From Flammeovirga sp. SJP92 (GTDB lineage: Bacteria; Bacteroidota; Bacteroidia; Cytophagales; Flammeovirgaceae), in the NCBI RefSeq assembly GCF_001583495.1, contig NZ_LQAQ01000099.1:130001-194000 (forward strand): a stretch of DNA of 64,000 nt, written 5' to 3'. A model generated the notes under the pieces. It did no database searches and had not been told where the DNA came from. It saw nothing but the letters and a program-made list of their open reading frames with translations. A program made the translations under genes and the position numbers. The stretch's first letter is position 1. Each line of letters starts with the position of its first letter. Shown here piece by piece: positions 21,245 to 30,448 of the stretch.

Positions 21245-22102
21245 ATGATAGAGTATAAGAGCGTCCTATTGATTTTACTCTTGATCTTATGTGGATGTGC
21301 TTCCGATATGAATGCGAATAATGAATGGAATAAATTAGAAAAATCGTATGCCAAAGAGGGTGTAGAGATGAAAGTCCGACATACAAAGCTGGACAATAAA
21401 ACCATTAATTATCTATCAGTAAAAGGAGAAAATAATCCTTCTACAACCATAGTTTTTATTCATGGAGCACCAGGAAGAGCGGATAACTTTGGGAATTACC
21501 TTAAAAATAAAACACTCCTGGAAAAGGCAAATGTCATTTCTGTTGAACGACTGGGATATGGAAGTGAAAAAGGGAAAGAAGAAGATGCTATTGGCTTACA
21601 TGGAAAGGCAGTGAGGACAGTTTTAAATGACTGGCAAGAAGAATTAGGCGAGCCACAACATTATATACTTGTTGGGCATTCGTATGGTGGACCGATAGCT
21701 GCGTACACAAGTGTGCAAGACAGTAGCGGTATTGATGAAGTGGTTTTGCTAGCTCCTGCAATGTCATCAGAATTGGAATTGATGAAATGGTATTCGAGGT
21801 GGGCGCAGAGTAAAGTGATCTACGCTATTTTGCCATCAGGATTGAAAGTAGCCACGGATGAAAAGGCAAATCATGCTGAAAGTTTAAAGAAAATAGAGGG
21901 AGAGTGGAGTAAAGTAAAAGTGCCCACAACCATAGTTCATGGTACAACAGATGGGTTAGTTCCTTTCGAAAACCTTCAATATGTTGTAGATAATTGGTCA
22001 ATTGATGTAGATACTGTGGTTTTGGAGAAGAAAGGACACCTATTTCCTTTTAAGGATGAAGAGATAGTAGTAAATTTATTATTACAAAAAATAGATTCCT
22101 AG
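21245..22102 (+). CDS. alpha/beta hydrolase lipoprotein
   Basis: 285 residues. The N-terminus has a hydrophobic run and lipobox (LILCGC), giving a lipid-anchored protein. The fold is alpha/beta hydrolase: oxyanion strand IVFIHGAPGRADNF, nucleophile elbow GHSYGG (Ser nucleophile), acid in VHGTTDGLVPFE, and a C-terminal His in KKGHLFPF. A cap domain is short. The substrate is unknown. It is close to the next gene (63 nt), which starts with GTG, so these could be co-transcribed. Function beyond hydrolase cannot be read. Confidence 0.88.
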   Translation: MIEYKSVLLILLLILCGCASDMNANNEWNKLEKSYAKEGVEMKVRHTKLDNKTINYLSVKGENNPSTTIVFIHGAPGRADNFGNYLKNKTLLEKANVISVERLGYGSEKGKEEDAIGLHGKAVRTVLNDWQEELGEPQHYILVGHSYGGPIAAYTSVQDSSGIDEVVLLAPAMSSELELMKWYSRWAQSKVIYAILPSGLKVATDEKANHAESLKKIEGEWSKVKVPTTIVHGTTDGLVPFENLQYVVDNWSIDVDTVVLEKKGHLFPFKDEEIVVNLLLQKIDS

Positions 22103-22165
22103 GTAGACTGCTATCTGAATACCATTTTGAGCACATATTTTCATCAGTACAAAACCTAAAAAAAC

Positions 22166-23980
22166 GTGGAAGAGCAAGACAACACAGTGGAAGAGTTACA
22201 TGAAGAGCCCTCACATATCGAAGAGAAAAAAGCCAAGAAAAGTAACAAGGGAATTATATTTCTGAGTATACTTATTTTGTTGTTTGGAACATTTGGGTGG
22301 TGGACGCAATCATTACCAAAAACAGCATTATGGAAAACACTGCCTGCAGGTGCTGGAGTGATTGTGGGTACTTCAGATGTATTGCATTTGTGGCAAGAAC
22401 TGCACGCTTCAGAGTGGAACAATGCCATTGAAGGAAGTTTAACCTCAAGCCGAAAAAAGGTTTGGAACAATGCTGTATTGAATAATAGTCTACTGCCTTA
22501 TTTCTTGTCGGATTATCCTAGTATTGGCGCTATTTATAAGACAGAAAAAGAAGGCAGAGCTCAATTGATGGCTATTGATTTAGGTTGGCAATCGAAGCTG
22601 ACCGATCACCTCCGTTTCGTAATAGGAAAGAAATTTACCTTGGAACAGAAGTCATTAGGTGGAAATGGGGAGGCGACTGTTTTGAAAAGAGGAACTTCTA
22701 AGCTCGGAATCTATTTTGTATACAATAACCTTCTTGTTTTTTCTACTCACGAAACACTTGCGAAAAGAGCTTATGAAGCATTGGAACATGGTGGAGAAGT
22801 GACCGAATGGGAAGTAGGGGAGTTTGAAGAAGGAAAAATTGCTGAAGTATGGATGAATCCTGATGCGATTTATGCTTTGTCTGAACCGAATTTTGTAGAA
22901 CCTCAGTTATCATTGAAAGGCATAGGCCGACTGTTGGGAGATCAGCACTGGATGTGGACAGAAGATGGTTTATCACTCAAAGCACAGATAGAGACGAAAG
23001 AAAAAGGCTTCAAATTAGAGCCTGTATGGTGGATGTGGTCAGGAACGTCTTCAAGTAAAGAATTGTTGAATGTTATACCCACTCACATTTCAGTGGCTTC
23101 TCATTGGGGGATGTCAACCAAAGTAAAAGAAAGAAGAGAGGCATTGATGCGTGCCAATATTGCTCCATGGAGCGCTATTGAAAATAGATTATCCATTTCT
23201 ATTGAAGAGGATTTTGATAGTTGGGTTGGTGATGAAGCCGCTTGGGTGAAATTGATGGCAAGTGAGCTGAAAGGAAGAGATGGGGAAGTGATGTTGTTGA
23301 AAACGAATAACCCGGCATTGGCTTCAGAAAAGTTGAGAGCCTTGAATGTAAAAGTAGAGGCAAATACTTTGGAAAGATTTTCAGAATTAAAATACAGAGG
23401 CTTTGCTATTGGATATATTGGCGTGGAGGAGTTGTTGCCAAGAGTATATGGCGATGCTTTTAACCGAATCAAAAGGCCATACTACACAGTACTAGGAAAT
23501 GCAGTAGCTTTCTCCAATCATCCTAAATCTCTGAAACGAATGATTGATGCAAAATTGGATCAGAGAACAATCAATTTGGAAGAAACGAAAATCCCAAAAT
23601 CAGCCATGTATATCTGGGGTAATGGTGGAGCTTTATATCAAGATTTACCACTTTGGATAGATCAAGATGGTCTTTCAAAAATGAAAAGCTATCAGCCAAT
23701 GTTCGGCAGTGTTCAAAGTTTTGAGATGGTTTTCTTGCCAAGAGCAAAATATCACGGTGCTTCTTATTTGAATCTGAATTACGGTGATGCAGCACAAGAA
23801 AAAGTGGCCTTGACCAAACGATTAAGAGAATTTCAAGCAATTGATGATAAGAAGTACGAAGCCTATTTGGATGGTGTGAAAATGGAGCATCAAAAAGCAT
23901 TTAAGATTGCTTCTCCACAGAAAAGTGATGAAGACAATATGATAAAATTTCAATTAAATACAGAAACCGAAAAAAATTAG
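22166..23980 (+). CDS. DUF3352-like single-pass membrane protein
   Basis: 604 residues. A charged acidic N-terminus (about 1-30) precedes one transmembrane segment (about residues 31-50, GIIFLSILILLFGTFGWW), and the rest faces outward. The pattern right after the membrane anchor (LWKTLPAGAGVIVGTSDVLHLWQEL) resembles the Bacteroidota DUF3352-type proteins, which have no known activity. GTG start at 22166 is chosen because it gives the acidic leader before the membrane segment; no nearby ATG fits. The LOG-family gene begins 4 nt after its stop, so the two are co-transcribed. Trp-rich in the outer part. The role is unknown. Confidence 0.72.
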   Translation: MEEQDNTVEELHEEPSHIEEKKAKKSNKGIIFLSILILLFGTFGWWTQSLPKTALWKTLPAGAGVIVGTSDVLHLWQELHASEWNNAIEGSLTSSRKKVWNNAVLNNSLLPYFLSDYPSIGAIYKTEKEGRAQLMAIDLGWQSKLTDHLRFVIGKKFTLEQKSLGGNGEATVLKRGTSKLGIYFVYNNLLVFSTHETLAKRAYEALEHGGEVTEWEVGEFEEGKIAEVWMNPDAIYALSEPNFVEPQLSLKGIGRLLGDQHWMWTEDGLSLKAQIETKEKGFKLEPVWWMWSGTSSSKELLNVIPTHISVASHWGMSTKVKERREALMRANIAPWSAIENRLSISIEEDFDSWVGDEAAWVKLMASELKGRDGEVMLLKTNNPALASEKLRALNVKVEANTLERFSELKYRGFAIGYIGVEELLPRVYGDAFNRIKRPYYTVLGNAVAFSNHPKSLKRMIDAKLDQRTINLEETKIPKSAMYIWGNGGALYQDLPLWIDQDGLSKMKSYQPMFGSVQSFEMVFLPRAKYHGASYLNLNYGDAAQEKVALTKRLREFQAIDDKKYEAYLDGVKMEHQKAFKIASPQKSDEDNMIKFQLNTETEKN

Positions 23981-23983
23981 CTT

Positions 23984-24706
23984 ATGTCAGAAGAGAATAA
24001 AAATGAAGAAGAGAGAATCAGAGAGGCGTTTATCAAAAAGGACTGGTCTGAAATAAAAAGTGCCAACTCATGGGTGATCTTTAAAGTAATGGCTGAATTT
24101 GTAGATGGATTTGACAAGCTGGCGAAAATTGGCCCTTGTGTTTCTATTTTCGGATCAGCAAGAACTGCCCCTGATCACAAATACTATAAAATGGCAGAAG
24201 AAGTAGCCGGACTTTTAGTTAAACATGGTTATGGTGTAATTACTGGCGGTGGACCTGGTATTATGGAGGCTGGTAATAAAGGTGCTTCTGAAGCTAATGG
24301 TAAGTCCGTAGGTTTGAATATTGTATTGCCATTTGAACAGGACGGCAATCCTTATATCGACAGAGATAAGATGTTGAACTTTGATTACTTCTTCGTAAGA
24401 AAAGTGATGTTTGTAAAATATTCTCAAGGCTTTATTGTGATGCCAGGTGGATTAGGAACTTTGGATGAGCTGTTTGAAGCTTATACTTTAATTCAAACGA
24501 AGAAGATCGGACGCTTCCCAATCGTATTAGTAGGAGTAGACTACTGGCAGGGTTTGATGGATTGGATCAAGTCAACATTGCTTGAGAAAGAAAAGAATGT
24601 AAGCCCAGAGGATTTAGACTTGATTCACCTAGTGGATACACCACAAGAAGCAGTGAAAATAATTGAAGACTTCTACGGGAAATATCTATTATCTCCGAAT
24701 TTCTAG
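23984..24706 (+). CDS. LOG-family (TIGR00730) Rossmann protein, possible cytokinin riboside monophosphate phosphoribohydrolase
   Basis: 240 residues with the family signature PGGLGTLDELFE (PGGxGTxxE) and the nucleotide-binding GGGPGIMEAGNKGA. LOG proteins remove ribose 5'-phosphate from adenosine-type nucleotides; in bacteria many act as nucleotide phosphoribohydrolases. The start FGSARTAPDHKYY fits the family N-terminal strand. ATG at 23984, 4 nt after the upstream gene, so co-transcribed. A terminator hairpin follows at 24733-24778. Substrate not determinable from sequence. Confidence 0.9.
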   Translation: MSEENKNEEERIREAFIKKDWSEIKSANSWVIFKVMAEFVDGFDKLAKIGPCVSIFGSARTAPDHKYYKMAEEVAGLLVKHGYGVITGGGPGIMEAGNKGASEANGKSVGLNIVLPFEQDGNPYIDRDKMLNFDYFFVRKVMFVKYSQGFIVMPGGLGTLDELFEAYTLIQTKKIGRFPIVLVGVDYWQGLMDWIKSTLLEKEKNVSPEDLDLIHLVDTPQEAVKIIEDFYGKYLLSPNF

Positions 24707-24732
24707 AATTTCAATTCAACAAAATAATAATG

Positions 24733-24778
24733 AGGTTGTTATACAATAAATTAAGTATGGCAACCTTATTTTTTTTAC
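24733..24778 (+). terminator. terminator behind the LOG-family gene
   Basis: GGTTG and following bases pair with GTATG/CAACC across a loop, the stem having one two-base mismatch, followed by a long T-run. A TAnnTTTG-like promoter box (TACCTTTG, 24776-24783) overlaps its end, with no good -33 box. Confidence 0.7.
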
Positions 24779-24980
24779 CTTTGCACCTCTTTTGGGAAAA
24801 GATCAGTGAATATTGTAATACCCCAACAGGATATTTATTTCAAATAAAGACTTGCAAAGTTTGATAAAAAGAAGGATTCTCTAAAGAATATTTGTTAACT
24901 AATGCATTTATATTCAGAACTTAAACAGAATAATTCGACCTTTGTGAGTTAGTATCCATTATCGTGTTTCTTAAGTCAAT

Positions 24981-25901
24981 ATGAAATCATTTTTATGGTT
25001 CCTTTTAGGAGCAATTTCCGTAGCACTGTTAACGTATGCTCCACAATTTATTAGTCCGAAATCTGAGGTGATTACAGAAAAAGTGATTGTGAAGGAGTTG
25101 GAAGCCAACAGTTATGAGTTGCCAATGCCTGAATCATTTTCTTTTTGCGATGAAAAAGTACCTCTTAATGATCCGGACGTTTATGAAAGGTTCGATAGAG
25201 AGTTGTATGTGAACTCGTATTGGCATTCGCATACGATTTTGGTACTGAAAAGAGCGGAGAGATGGATTCCGAAAATTGAAGAAATCTTGAAAGAGGAAGG
25301 TATTCCGGATGACTTTAAATATCTTTGTATTATAGAAAGTGATTTGATGCTGAATGCTCGCTCTTCAGCAGGAGCAGCAGGTTTCTGGCAGTTTATGCCT
25401 TCAACTGCAAGGGAATACGGATTGACGGTCAACAAAGAAGTAGATGAACGCTACAATGTTGAGAAAGCAACAAGAGCAGCGTGTGTTTACCTCAAAAAAG
25501 CCAAAGAAAAGCTAGGTACTTGGACATTAGCAGCGGCGGCGTATAACAGAGGACCAAGCGGTATCGCAAAAGCACTCAAGGATCAGAAAGTAAGCAGTTA
25601 CTATGATCTGTTATTAAATGAAGAGACTTCAAGGTACATGTTCCGTATCCTGGCCTTGAAAGAAATCATGTTGGAACCGGAGAAATATAGTTTTGAGCTT
25701 TCCACACATCAGTTATATACTGAGGAAGCCATTAAAACTATGAAAATAGATACATCTATTCCTGATCTAGCTTCTTTTGCAAAAGAACAAGGAATAAATT
25801 ATAAGATCTTAAAACGCTATAATCCATGGTTGAGGTCAAATAAGTTGACCATCAAACGTGGAAAAACATATATCATTACGCTACCGAAAGTGTTAGGGTA
25901 A
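24981..25901 (+). CDS. membrane-bound lytic transglycosylase, MltD-like
   Basis: 306 residues. A single hydrophobic N-terminal segment (about residues 3-22) anchors or exports it. The SLT/goose-lysozyme-like domain spans about residues 90-230. The catalytic Glu is Glu119 (LCIIESDLML), followed by SSAGAAGFWQFMPSTAREYGL and AAYNRGPSG, both family motifs. A degenerate LysM-like peptidoglycan-binding segment closes the protein (about 255-303, GINYKILKRYNPWLRSNKL). Such enzymes cut the glycan strands of peptidoglycan between MurNAc and GlcNAc. The next gene, der, begins 29 nt after the stop and is probably co-transcribed. A TTCGACCTTTG run upstream could be the promoter -7 region. Confidence 0.9.
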   Translation: MKSFLWFLLGAISVALLTYAPQFISPKSEVITEKVIVKELEANSYELPMPESFSFCDEKVPLNDPDVYERFDRELYVNSYWHSHTILVLKRAERWIPKIEEILKEEGIPDDFKYLCIIESDLMLNARSSAGAAGFWQFMPSTAREYGLTVNKEVDERYNVEKATRAACVYLKKAKEKLGTWTLAAAAYNRGPSGIAKALKDQKVSSYYDLLLNEETSRYMFRILALKEIMLEPEKYSFELSTHQLYTEEAIKTMKIDTSIPDLASFAKEQGINYKILKRYNPWLRSNKLTIKRGKTYIITLPKVLG

Positions 25902-25930
25902 TTCGAAGTTTTGAAAAAGGTAAATTCTCA

Positions 25931-27247
25931 ATGAAGAAGAATACAAATATTGTCGCAATTGTAGGTAGACCAAATGTTGGTAAATCTACTTTATTTAACC
26001 GTCTTGTTGAACGTCGTGACGCTATCATGGATAATGAAAGCGGAGTGACACGTGATAGACATTACGGAAAGGCCGAATGGACGGGAAAAAATTTCACTGT
26101 AATTGATACAGGTGGATATGTAGTAGGTTCAGAAGATACATTTGAAGGTGCCATCCGTGAGCAAGTTCAAATCGCTATTGATGAAGCTTCTGTATTACTT
26201 TTTGTAGTAGATGTGGAAACAGGTTTAACAGACTTAGACCGTGATTTTGCTGATTTATTACGTAAAAGTGATAAGCCAATTTACTTAGTGGCGAATAAAG
26301 CAGATACTTCAGAGAAAGTATTACATGCTTTTGAATTCTATGAACTTGGAATGGGTGAGCCTATGGCTATTGCATCAGCTTCAGGTTTTGGAACGGGTGA
26401 TCTTTTAGATGAAGTAGTTTCTCATTTCCCTGAAGAAACTGAGGAGGAAGAAGAAGAAGAAATTCCAAGAATATCAGTAATTGGTAGACCTAACGTAGGA
26501 AAATCATCATTAGTGAACTTATTACTTCAAAAAGAAAGAAGTATTGTAACTGATGTTGCCGGTACTACAAGAGATGCTGTAGATGCAGTATATAAAGCAT
26601 ATAATAAAGAATTCATCTTAACAGATACTGCAGGTCTTAGAAGAAAGACGAAAGTAAATGAAAATATCGAATTCTACTCTGTAATGCGTACCATCAAAGC
26701 GATTGAAAGATCAGATGTATGTATCGCTATCTTGGATGCTACAAGAGGGATTGAATCTCAAGACTTAAGTATTATCAACCTTGCTTTGAAAAACAAGAAG
26801 GGTGTGGTAATCATGGTCAACAAATGGGACTTGATCGAAAAAGAAACAAACACAGCCAAGGAATTTGCAGAAGAGATCCGTCAGCGTTTAGGTGGCGCGG
26901 CTTACTTGCCAATTATCTTTACTTCGGTACATGAAAAACAACGTATTGCCAAAGTGATCGACAAAGCGATTGAGGTATACGAAAACCGTAAGATGAAGGT
27001 AATGACTTCTGTACTGAACGAAGTGTTAGGAAAAGAGATCGAACGTAGACCACCTCCATCACATAGAGGACATCACATTCAGATCAAATACATTACGCAA
27101 TTGCCAATTCACACACCAGTATTTGCATTCTTCTCTAACTATCCTAAACATGTGAAAGGTCCTTACAAATCTTTCATAGAGAATAAAATTAGAGAGCATT
27201 TCGGTTTTGAAGGTGTACCAATGGGTATTGTATTCAAAGAAAAATAA
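25931..27247 (+). CDS. der: ribosome-assembly GTPase Der (EngA)
   Basis: A two-GTPase-domain protein (438 residues) needed for 50S subunit maturation. Both G domains carry G1 (GRPNVGKST and GRPNVGKSS). The first domain's G3 is DTGG, G4 NKAD; the second has DTAG and NKWD. The KH-like C-terminal domain ends the protein (PPPSHRGHHIQIKYITQ through FGFEGVPMGIVFKEK). Between the two G domains there is a very acidic linker (EETEEEEEEEIP). ATG start, 29 nt after the transglycosylase gene. A good terminator follows. Confidence 0.97.
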   Translation: MKKNTNIVAIVGRPNVGKSTLFNRLVERRDAIMDNESGVTRDRHYGKAEWTGKNFTVIDTGGYVVGSEDTFEGAIREQVQIAIDEASVLLFVVDVETGLTDLDRDFADLLRKSDKPIYLVANKADTSEKVLHAFEFYELGMGEPMAIASASGFGTGDLLDEVVSHFPEETEEEEEEEIPRISVIGRPNVGKSSLVNLLLQKERSIVTDVAGTTRDAVDAVYKAYNKEFILTDTAGLRRKTKVNENIEFYSVMRTIKAIERSDVCIAILDATRGIESQDLSIINLALKNKKGVVIMVNKWDLIEKETNTAKEFAEEIRQRLGGAAYLPIIFTSVHEKQRIAKVIDKAIEVYENRKMKVMTSVLNEVLGKEIERRPPPSHRGHHIQIKYITQLPIHTPVFAFFSNYPKHVKGPYKSFIENKIREHFGFEGVPMGIVFKEK

Positions 27248-27263
27248 GCAACGGCTTAAAAAG

Positions 27264-27302
27264 AAAAACTGCTTTGGTTGTGAGATCAAAGCAGTTTTTT
27301 TA
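27264..27302 (+). terminator. der terminator
   Basis: A 13-bp stem (AAAAACTGCTTTG with CAAAGCAGTTTTT), 10-nt loop, and T-run. It ends the transglycosylase-der unit. Confidence 0.9.
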
Positions 27303-27533
27303 TACCTAATTTTTAAAATACTCTATAGTTGGTATTTTGTATTGCAATATAAATAGAGCTGATTGTTCAGCTGGTATTAGCTTAATCTTTCGTTTTTTCT
27401 ATTTATTTTTATGTAAGTAGGAGGCTAAAAAGTACATAAATAGTAGAAGTTAATTGGGTGGGTTACTTATTCTTTTTTATAAAAAGTGCTGGTTTGTTTA
27501 TTACGTTTCGTATTATCCTTATTATATTCGATA

Positions 27534-28013
27534 ATGATCCAAAAAGAGCAAACACTTAAACAATCTTCATTAAGCTTAAACACTAAAGCAAACAAAGAGC
27601 TTCTTGAACATCAATTTCTAAAAATAAAAGAAGAGCTTTCTGTATTATTTCAAAAAATCCAAGATCAACCCTTACTAAAAGGGGAAGATCCTGAAATATT
27701 GATACAGGAAATGCTAAAGTTTCTTTTTCTTATTGGTAAATATAAAACCAAATTAACACCTTCATTAAAGGTTGATTATGTTTGGCATGAGTTCATACTG
27801 TGTACAAGATTTTATATGGAATTTTGTAATCATAATTATGAACGATATATACATCATAGTCCAGGTGGAGAGAAAAAGGAGAATCACCAATTATACATCA
27901 AAACTTTAAAACTTTACTTTCTTGAATTTGGAGGAGCACCTATTGATATCTGGGGAGATTATCATCAAGATAATGACCAAGATGCAGATTGTGGTTCCTG
28001 CTTTTCATCATAA
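27534..28013 (+). CDS. DUF1399 / glycine-rich-domain-protein-like
   Basis: About 159 residues. The ATG at 27534 (MIQKEQTLKQ) is preferred over an in-frame upstream start at 27486, which adds only a hydrophobic stretch not expected in the family. A block reading DYVWHEFILCTRFYMEFCNH, soon followed by YIHHSPGG, matches DUF1399-type glycine-rich domain proteins, which share W-H-x-x-I/F-L and HH-x-P. The last residues are DADCGSCFSS, Cys-containing. The next gene begins 11 nt downstream in the same direction and also ends in a Cys tail, so the pair is probably functionally linked. Role unknown. Confidence 0.72.
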   Translation: MIQKEQTLKQSSLSLNTKANKELLEHQFLKIKEELSVLFQKIQDQPLLKGEDPEILIQEMLKFLFLIGKYKTKLTPSLKVDYVWHEFILCTRFYMEFCNHNYERYIHHSPGGEKKENHQLYIKTLKLYFLEFGGAPIDIWGDYHQDNDQDADCGSCFSS

Positions 28014-28024
28014 CTTTTACTCTT

Positions 28025-29095
28025 ATGTACTTCGAGGGACAAATTGCCATAGACCCATCACAAGTTTCTGTGATTGAAAAAAGGGTTCCTACCAAATTTT
28101 TTAAAAAATTATTCTATTATCTGACATTAGGAAATGCTTCAGATGGTATTGAAAAACAGACATTCACTGCTGTTTCTATCCTACAACAAATTAATGCTGT
28201 ACTTTTAAAATCAGGAATTGATAATATTGTGAGGTTATCTCATGATGGTATTGATTTCTACCTTGATACAGAAGGAAAAGAGGGAGATTTAAAAGAAGCA
28301 TTTGATAAATATGATTTAGAAATTGATACTTCTATGTCTACTATCTTTGATCAACTGATCATGGTTTTAGAGCATGAAGATGAAGTATTCAAATATCTAA
28401 TTAAAGTAACTATTAACCGTACGCATGATGTTGGAGAGTATCCTATTGAATTAAAAATAGATGGTTTTCTTAAGGAGTTTAGTGCCAAAGGAAAAAATCG
28501 TTATCAATTAGAAAAAGCACTTAAACCTACCTTTAAAACACAAAAAGTTTACAACAATTATAAATCGCGACGATCAAAACAATTTGAGGCATTCTTAGAT
28601 GAAATGAAACTTAATTTTAAAACATTGATGAATGTTGATAATGTGATTATTGAGCAGAAAACAAAGGTAGTGGTTCCTACTTCTAGAGTTACTACTCCAA
28701 AGGATATCAAATTTAGAGAACGTGATAATGATTATGGTGTTTATTATGGATATCACGGTTTTGAAGATGTTATTTTCTATAACATGTTATGGTCTGCAAT
28801 GAGTCGCAAATACGGACTTACGATTGAAGACACTTATTATGAAAATGATACAGGAGATCAATTTGGTTTTGTAGAGGAAGCCGATACTTCACGAGACTTC
28901 TTTAATGAAGAAATTGGTAGTCGTCATTATTCTTTTAGCTCACTTACAGATATCCCTGACAGTACTAAAACTGACTCAGGGTGGTTTAGCTTTGATGGTT
29001 TTGGAGATAGCAGTGATGATTCTGACAATAGTAGTTGTAGTTCATGCTCTAGTTGTAGTAGCTGTAGCAGTTGCGGTTCTTGTGGAGGAGACTAA
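28025..29095 (+). CDS. unknown protein with Cys/Ser-rich tail
   Basis: About 356 residues counting from ATG 28025 (MYFEGQ); a longer TTG start at 27989 would overlap the preceding gene. The N-terminal part is mixed alpha/beta (about 1-130, DGIEKQTFTAVSILQQINAVL). The middle is Lys-rich (NYKSRRSKQFEAFLDEMKLN). The final residues form a repeat of Cys-Ser-Ser ending CSSCGSCGGD, 7 Cys in about 20 residues. The Cys tail suggests metal binding, disulfide crosslinking or a modification site. The preceding DUF1399-like gene also ends in Cys residues. I do not recognise a family for the body; TIGR04222-type proteins sit next to DUF1399 genes in some bacteria, but I cannot confirm that this is one. Confidence 0.68.
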   Translation: MYFEGQIAIDPSQVSVIEKRVPTKFFKKLFYYLTLGNASDGIEKQTFTAVSILQQINAVLLKSGIDNIVRLSHDGIDFYLDTEGKEGDLKEAFDKYDLEIDTSMSTIFDQLIMVLEHEDEVFKYLIKVTINRTHDVGEYPIELKIDGFLKEFSAKGKNRYQLEKALKPTFKTQKVYNNYKSRRSKQFEAFLDEMKLNFKTLMNVDNVIIEQKTKVVVPTSRVTTPKDIKFRERDNDYGVYYGYHGFEDVIFYNMLWSAMSRKYGLTIEDTYYENDTGDQFGFVEEADTSRDFFNEEIGSRHYSFSSLTDIPDSTKTDSGWFSFDGFGDSSDDSDNSSCSSCSSCSSCSSCGSCGGD

Positions 29096-29204
29096 TATAG
29101 TATATGCTCTATATCTAACGCTGGTTTAATGATATAATTTAACCCAAATCAAAAGAAGATTACAATTTTTTTCTTATGTAGAGTGAGACAACTTCTATTT
29201 ATAT

Positions 29205-29212
29205 TACCTTTG
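29205..29212 (+). promoter_or_regulatory. possible promoter -7 box
   Basis: TACCTTTG matches the Bacteroidota TAnnTTTG box and lies about 45 nt before the ATG of the glutaminyl-cyclase-type gene. No clear TTTG -33 box at the usual distance, so only suggestive. Confidence 0.35.
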
Positions 29213-29257
29213 AACACCAAGAAAAATTGAATTTTTTTAGTGTAATATTTTATTAGC

Positions 29258-30244
29258 ATGTTTAAGCAAAAAATAATTATTGCCGTGTTGAGTTGTTTAT
29301 CGTTATTTTCTTGTGGAAATAATGAATCATCATCTTCAACTACGACAAAAGTAAAAGATAAACCTATTCCAACTTTCAACGCAGACTCGGCTTATCAATA
29401 TGTTCAAGCTCAAGTTGATTTCGGGCCAAGAGTTCCCAATACAATGGCACACGATATGTGCGGGTCTTATTTGGCTAGTGAGTTGATCCGTCATGGAGCA
29501 ACAGTGATCGAACAGCCTGTGATGGTGCCTGCTTATGATGGCACAACGTTGAATGGAAAAAATATTATTGGAAGCTTTTTCCCTGAACAAAAAACAAGAA
29601 TTCTTTTAGCAGCACACTGGGATACACGTCAAGTGGCAGATCAGGATACTGTAGATCAGCATGAACCGATCTTAGGAGCAAATGATGGCGGTAGTGGCGT
29701 TGGTATTCTTTTAGAGCTTGCAAGACAGTTGGGTACTTCTAACCTTAAACCAGAAGTAGGTATTGATATTATTTTCTTTGATGTGGAAGATTATGGAAGA
29801 CCAGCTTTTGCAGAAGATCAATCAGGAGATTCTGGGTATTGCTTAGGTTCTAAATACTGGGCAGAAAACCCTCATGTAGAAGGTTACCAAGCTTATTACG
29901 GCATTCTTTTAGATATGGTGGGTGGTAAAAATCCTACTTTCTTAAAAGAAGGAGAATCAAGACAATTTGCACCGAGAATTGTAAAAAAAGTGTGGAAGAC
30001 TGCTGAACGTAAAGGTTTCGGCGGGTTATTTGTCAATCAAGACGGTCCTCAATTAATGGATGATCACGTGTATGTAAACCGCATCGCAAGAATCCCAATG
30101 ATTGATATTATCGATCTTGATCCTACAGGACAGAGAACATTCTTCCAGCATTGGCACACACACCAAGACAATATGGATGCCATCAGCAAAGAATCATTAA
30201 ATGCTGTTGGGGTTACTTTACTCCAAGTGTTATATAACGAATAA
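29258..30244 (+). CDS. M28-family glutaminyl-peptide cyclotransferase-like lipoprotein
   Basis: 328 residues. A lipobox (LFSCGNN) marks a lipoprotein. The zinc-peptidase-like fold is evident: LAAHWDTR (first metal His), GANDGGSGVG (metal Asp), FDVEDYG (catalytic acid Glu/Asp), and a downstream conserved Asp-containing strand. The opening phrase DFGPRVPNTMAHDMCGSYL is typical of the glutaminyl cyclase branch of M28, which cyclises N-terminal Gln to pyroglutamate. This fits export of many proteins whose mature ends begin with Gln in this genome (signal peptides here often end in A-Q). Good ATG; a terminator follows. Confidence 0.88.
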   Translation: MFKQKIIIAVLSCLSLFSCGNNESSSSTTTKVKDKPIPTFNADSAYQYVQAQVDFGPRVPNTMAHDMCGSYLASELIRHGATVIEQPVMVPAYDGTTLNGKNIIGSFFPEQKTRILLAAHWDTRQVADQDTVDQHEPILGANDGGSGVGILLELARQLGTSNLKPEVGIDIIFFDVEDYGRPAFAEDQSGDSGYCLGSKYWAENPHVEGYQAYYGILLDMVGGKNPTFLKEGESRQFAPRIVKKVWKTAERKGFGGLFVNQDGPQLMDDHVYVNRIARIPMIDIIDLDPTGQRTFFQHWHTHQDNMDAISKESLNAVGVTLLQVLYNE

Positions 30245-30268
30245 GGAATTTTAAATTATTATTCTACT

Positions 30269-30307
30269 AAAGCTACTTTAATCGCATAGGTTAGAGTAGC
30301 TTTTTTT
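30269..30307 (+). terminator. terminator behind the glutaminyl-cyclase-type gene
   Basis: AAAGCTACT (30269-30277) pairs with AGTAGCTTT (30295-30303), with a T-run after it. Confidence 0.85.
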
Positions 30308-30448
30308 GTTTCTTTTGGGTAAGTATTGTGAATGTTTATTTAAAATGACCCAAATATTTAACTGTGCATCGTGTTATGTGAATAAAATATGAATTTTAGG
30401 TTAAATTTGTGTTTATTTTTAAACTAAGGCTATTTATAATTTATAGAA

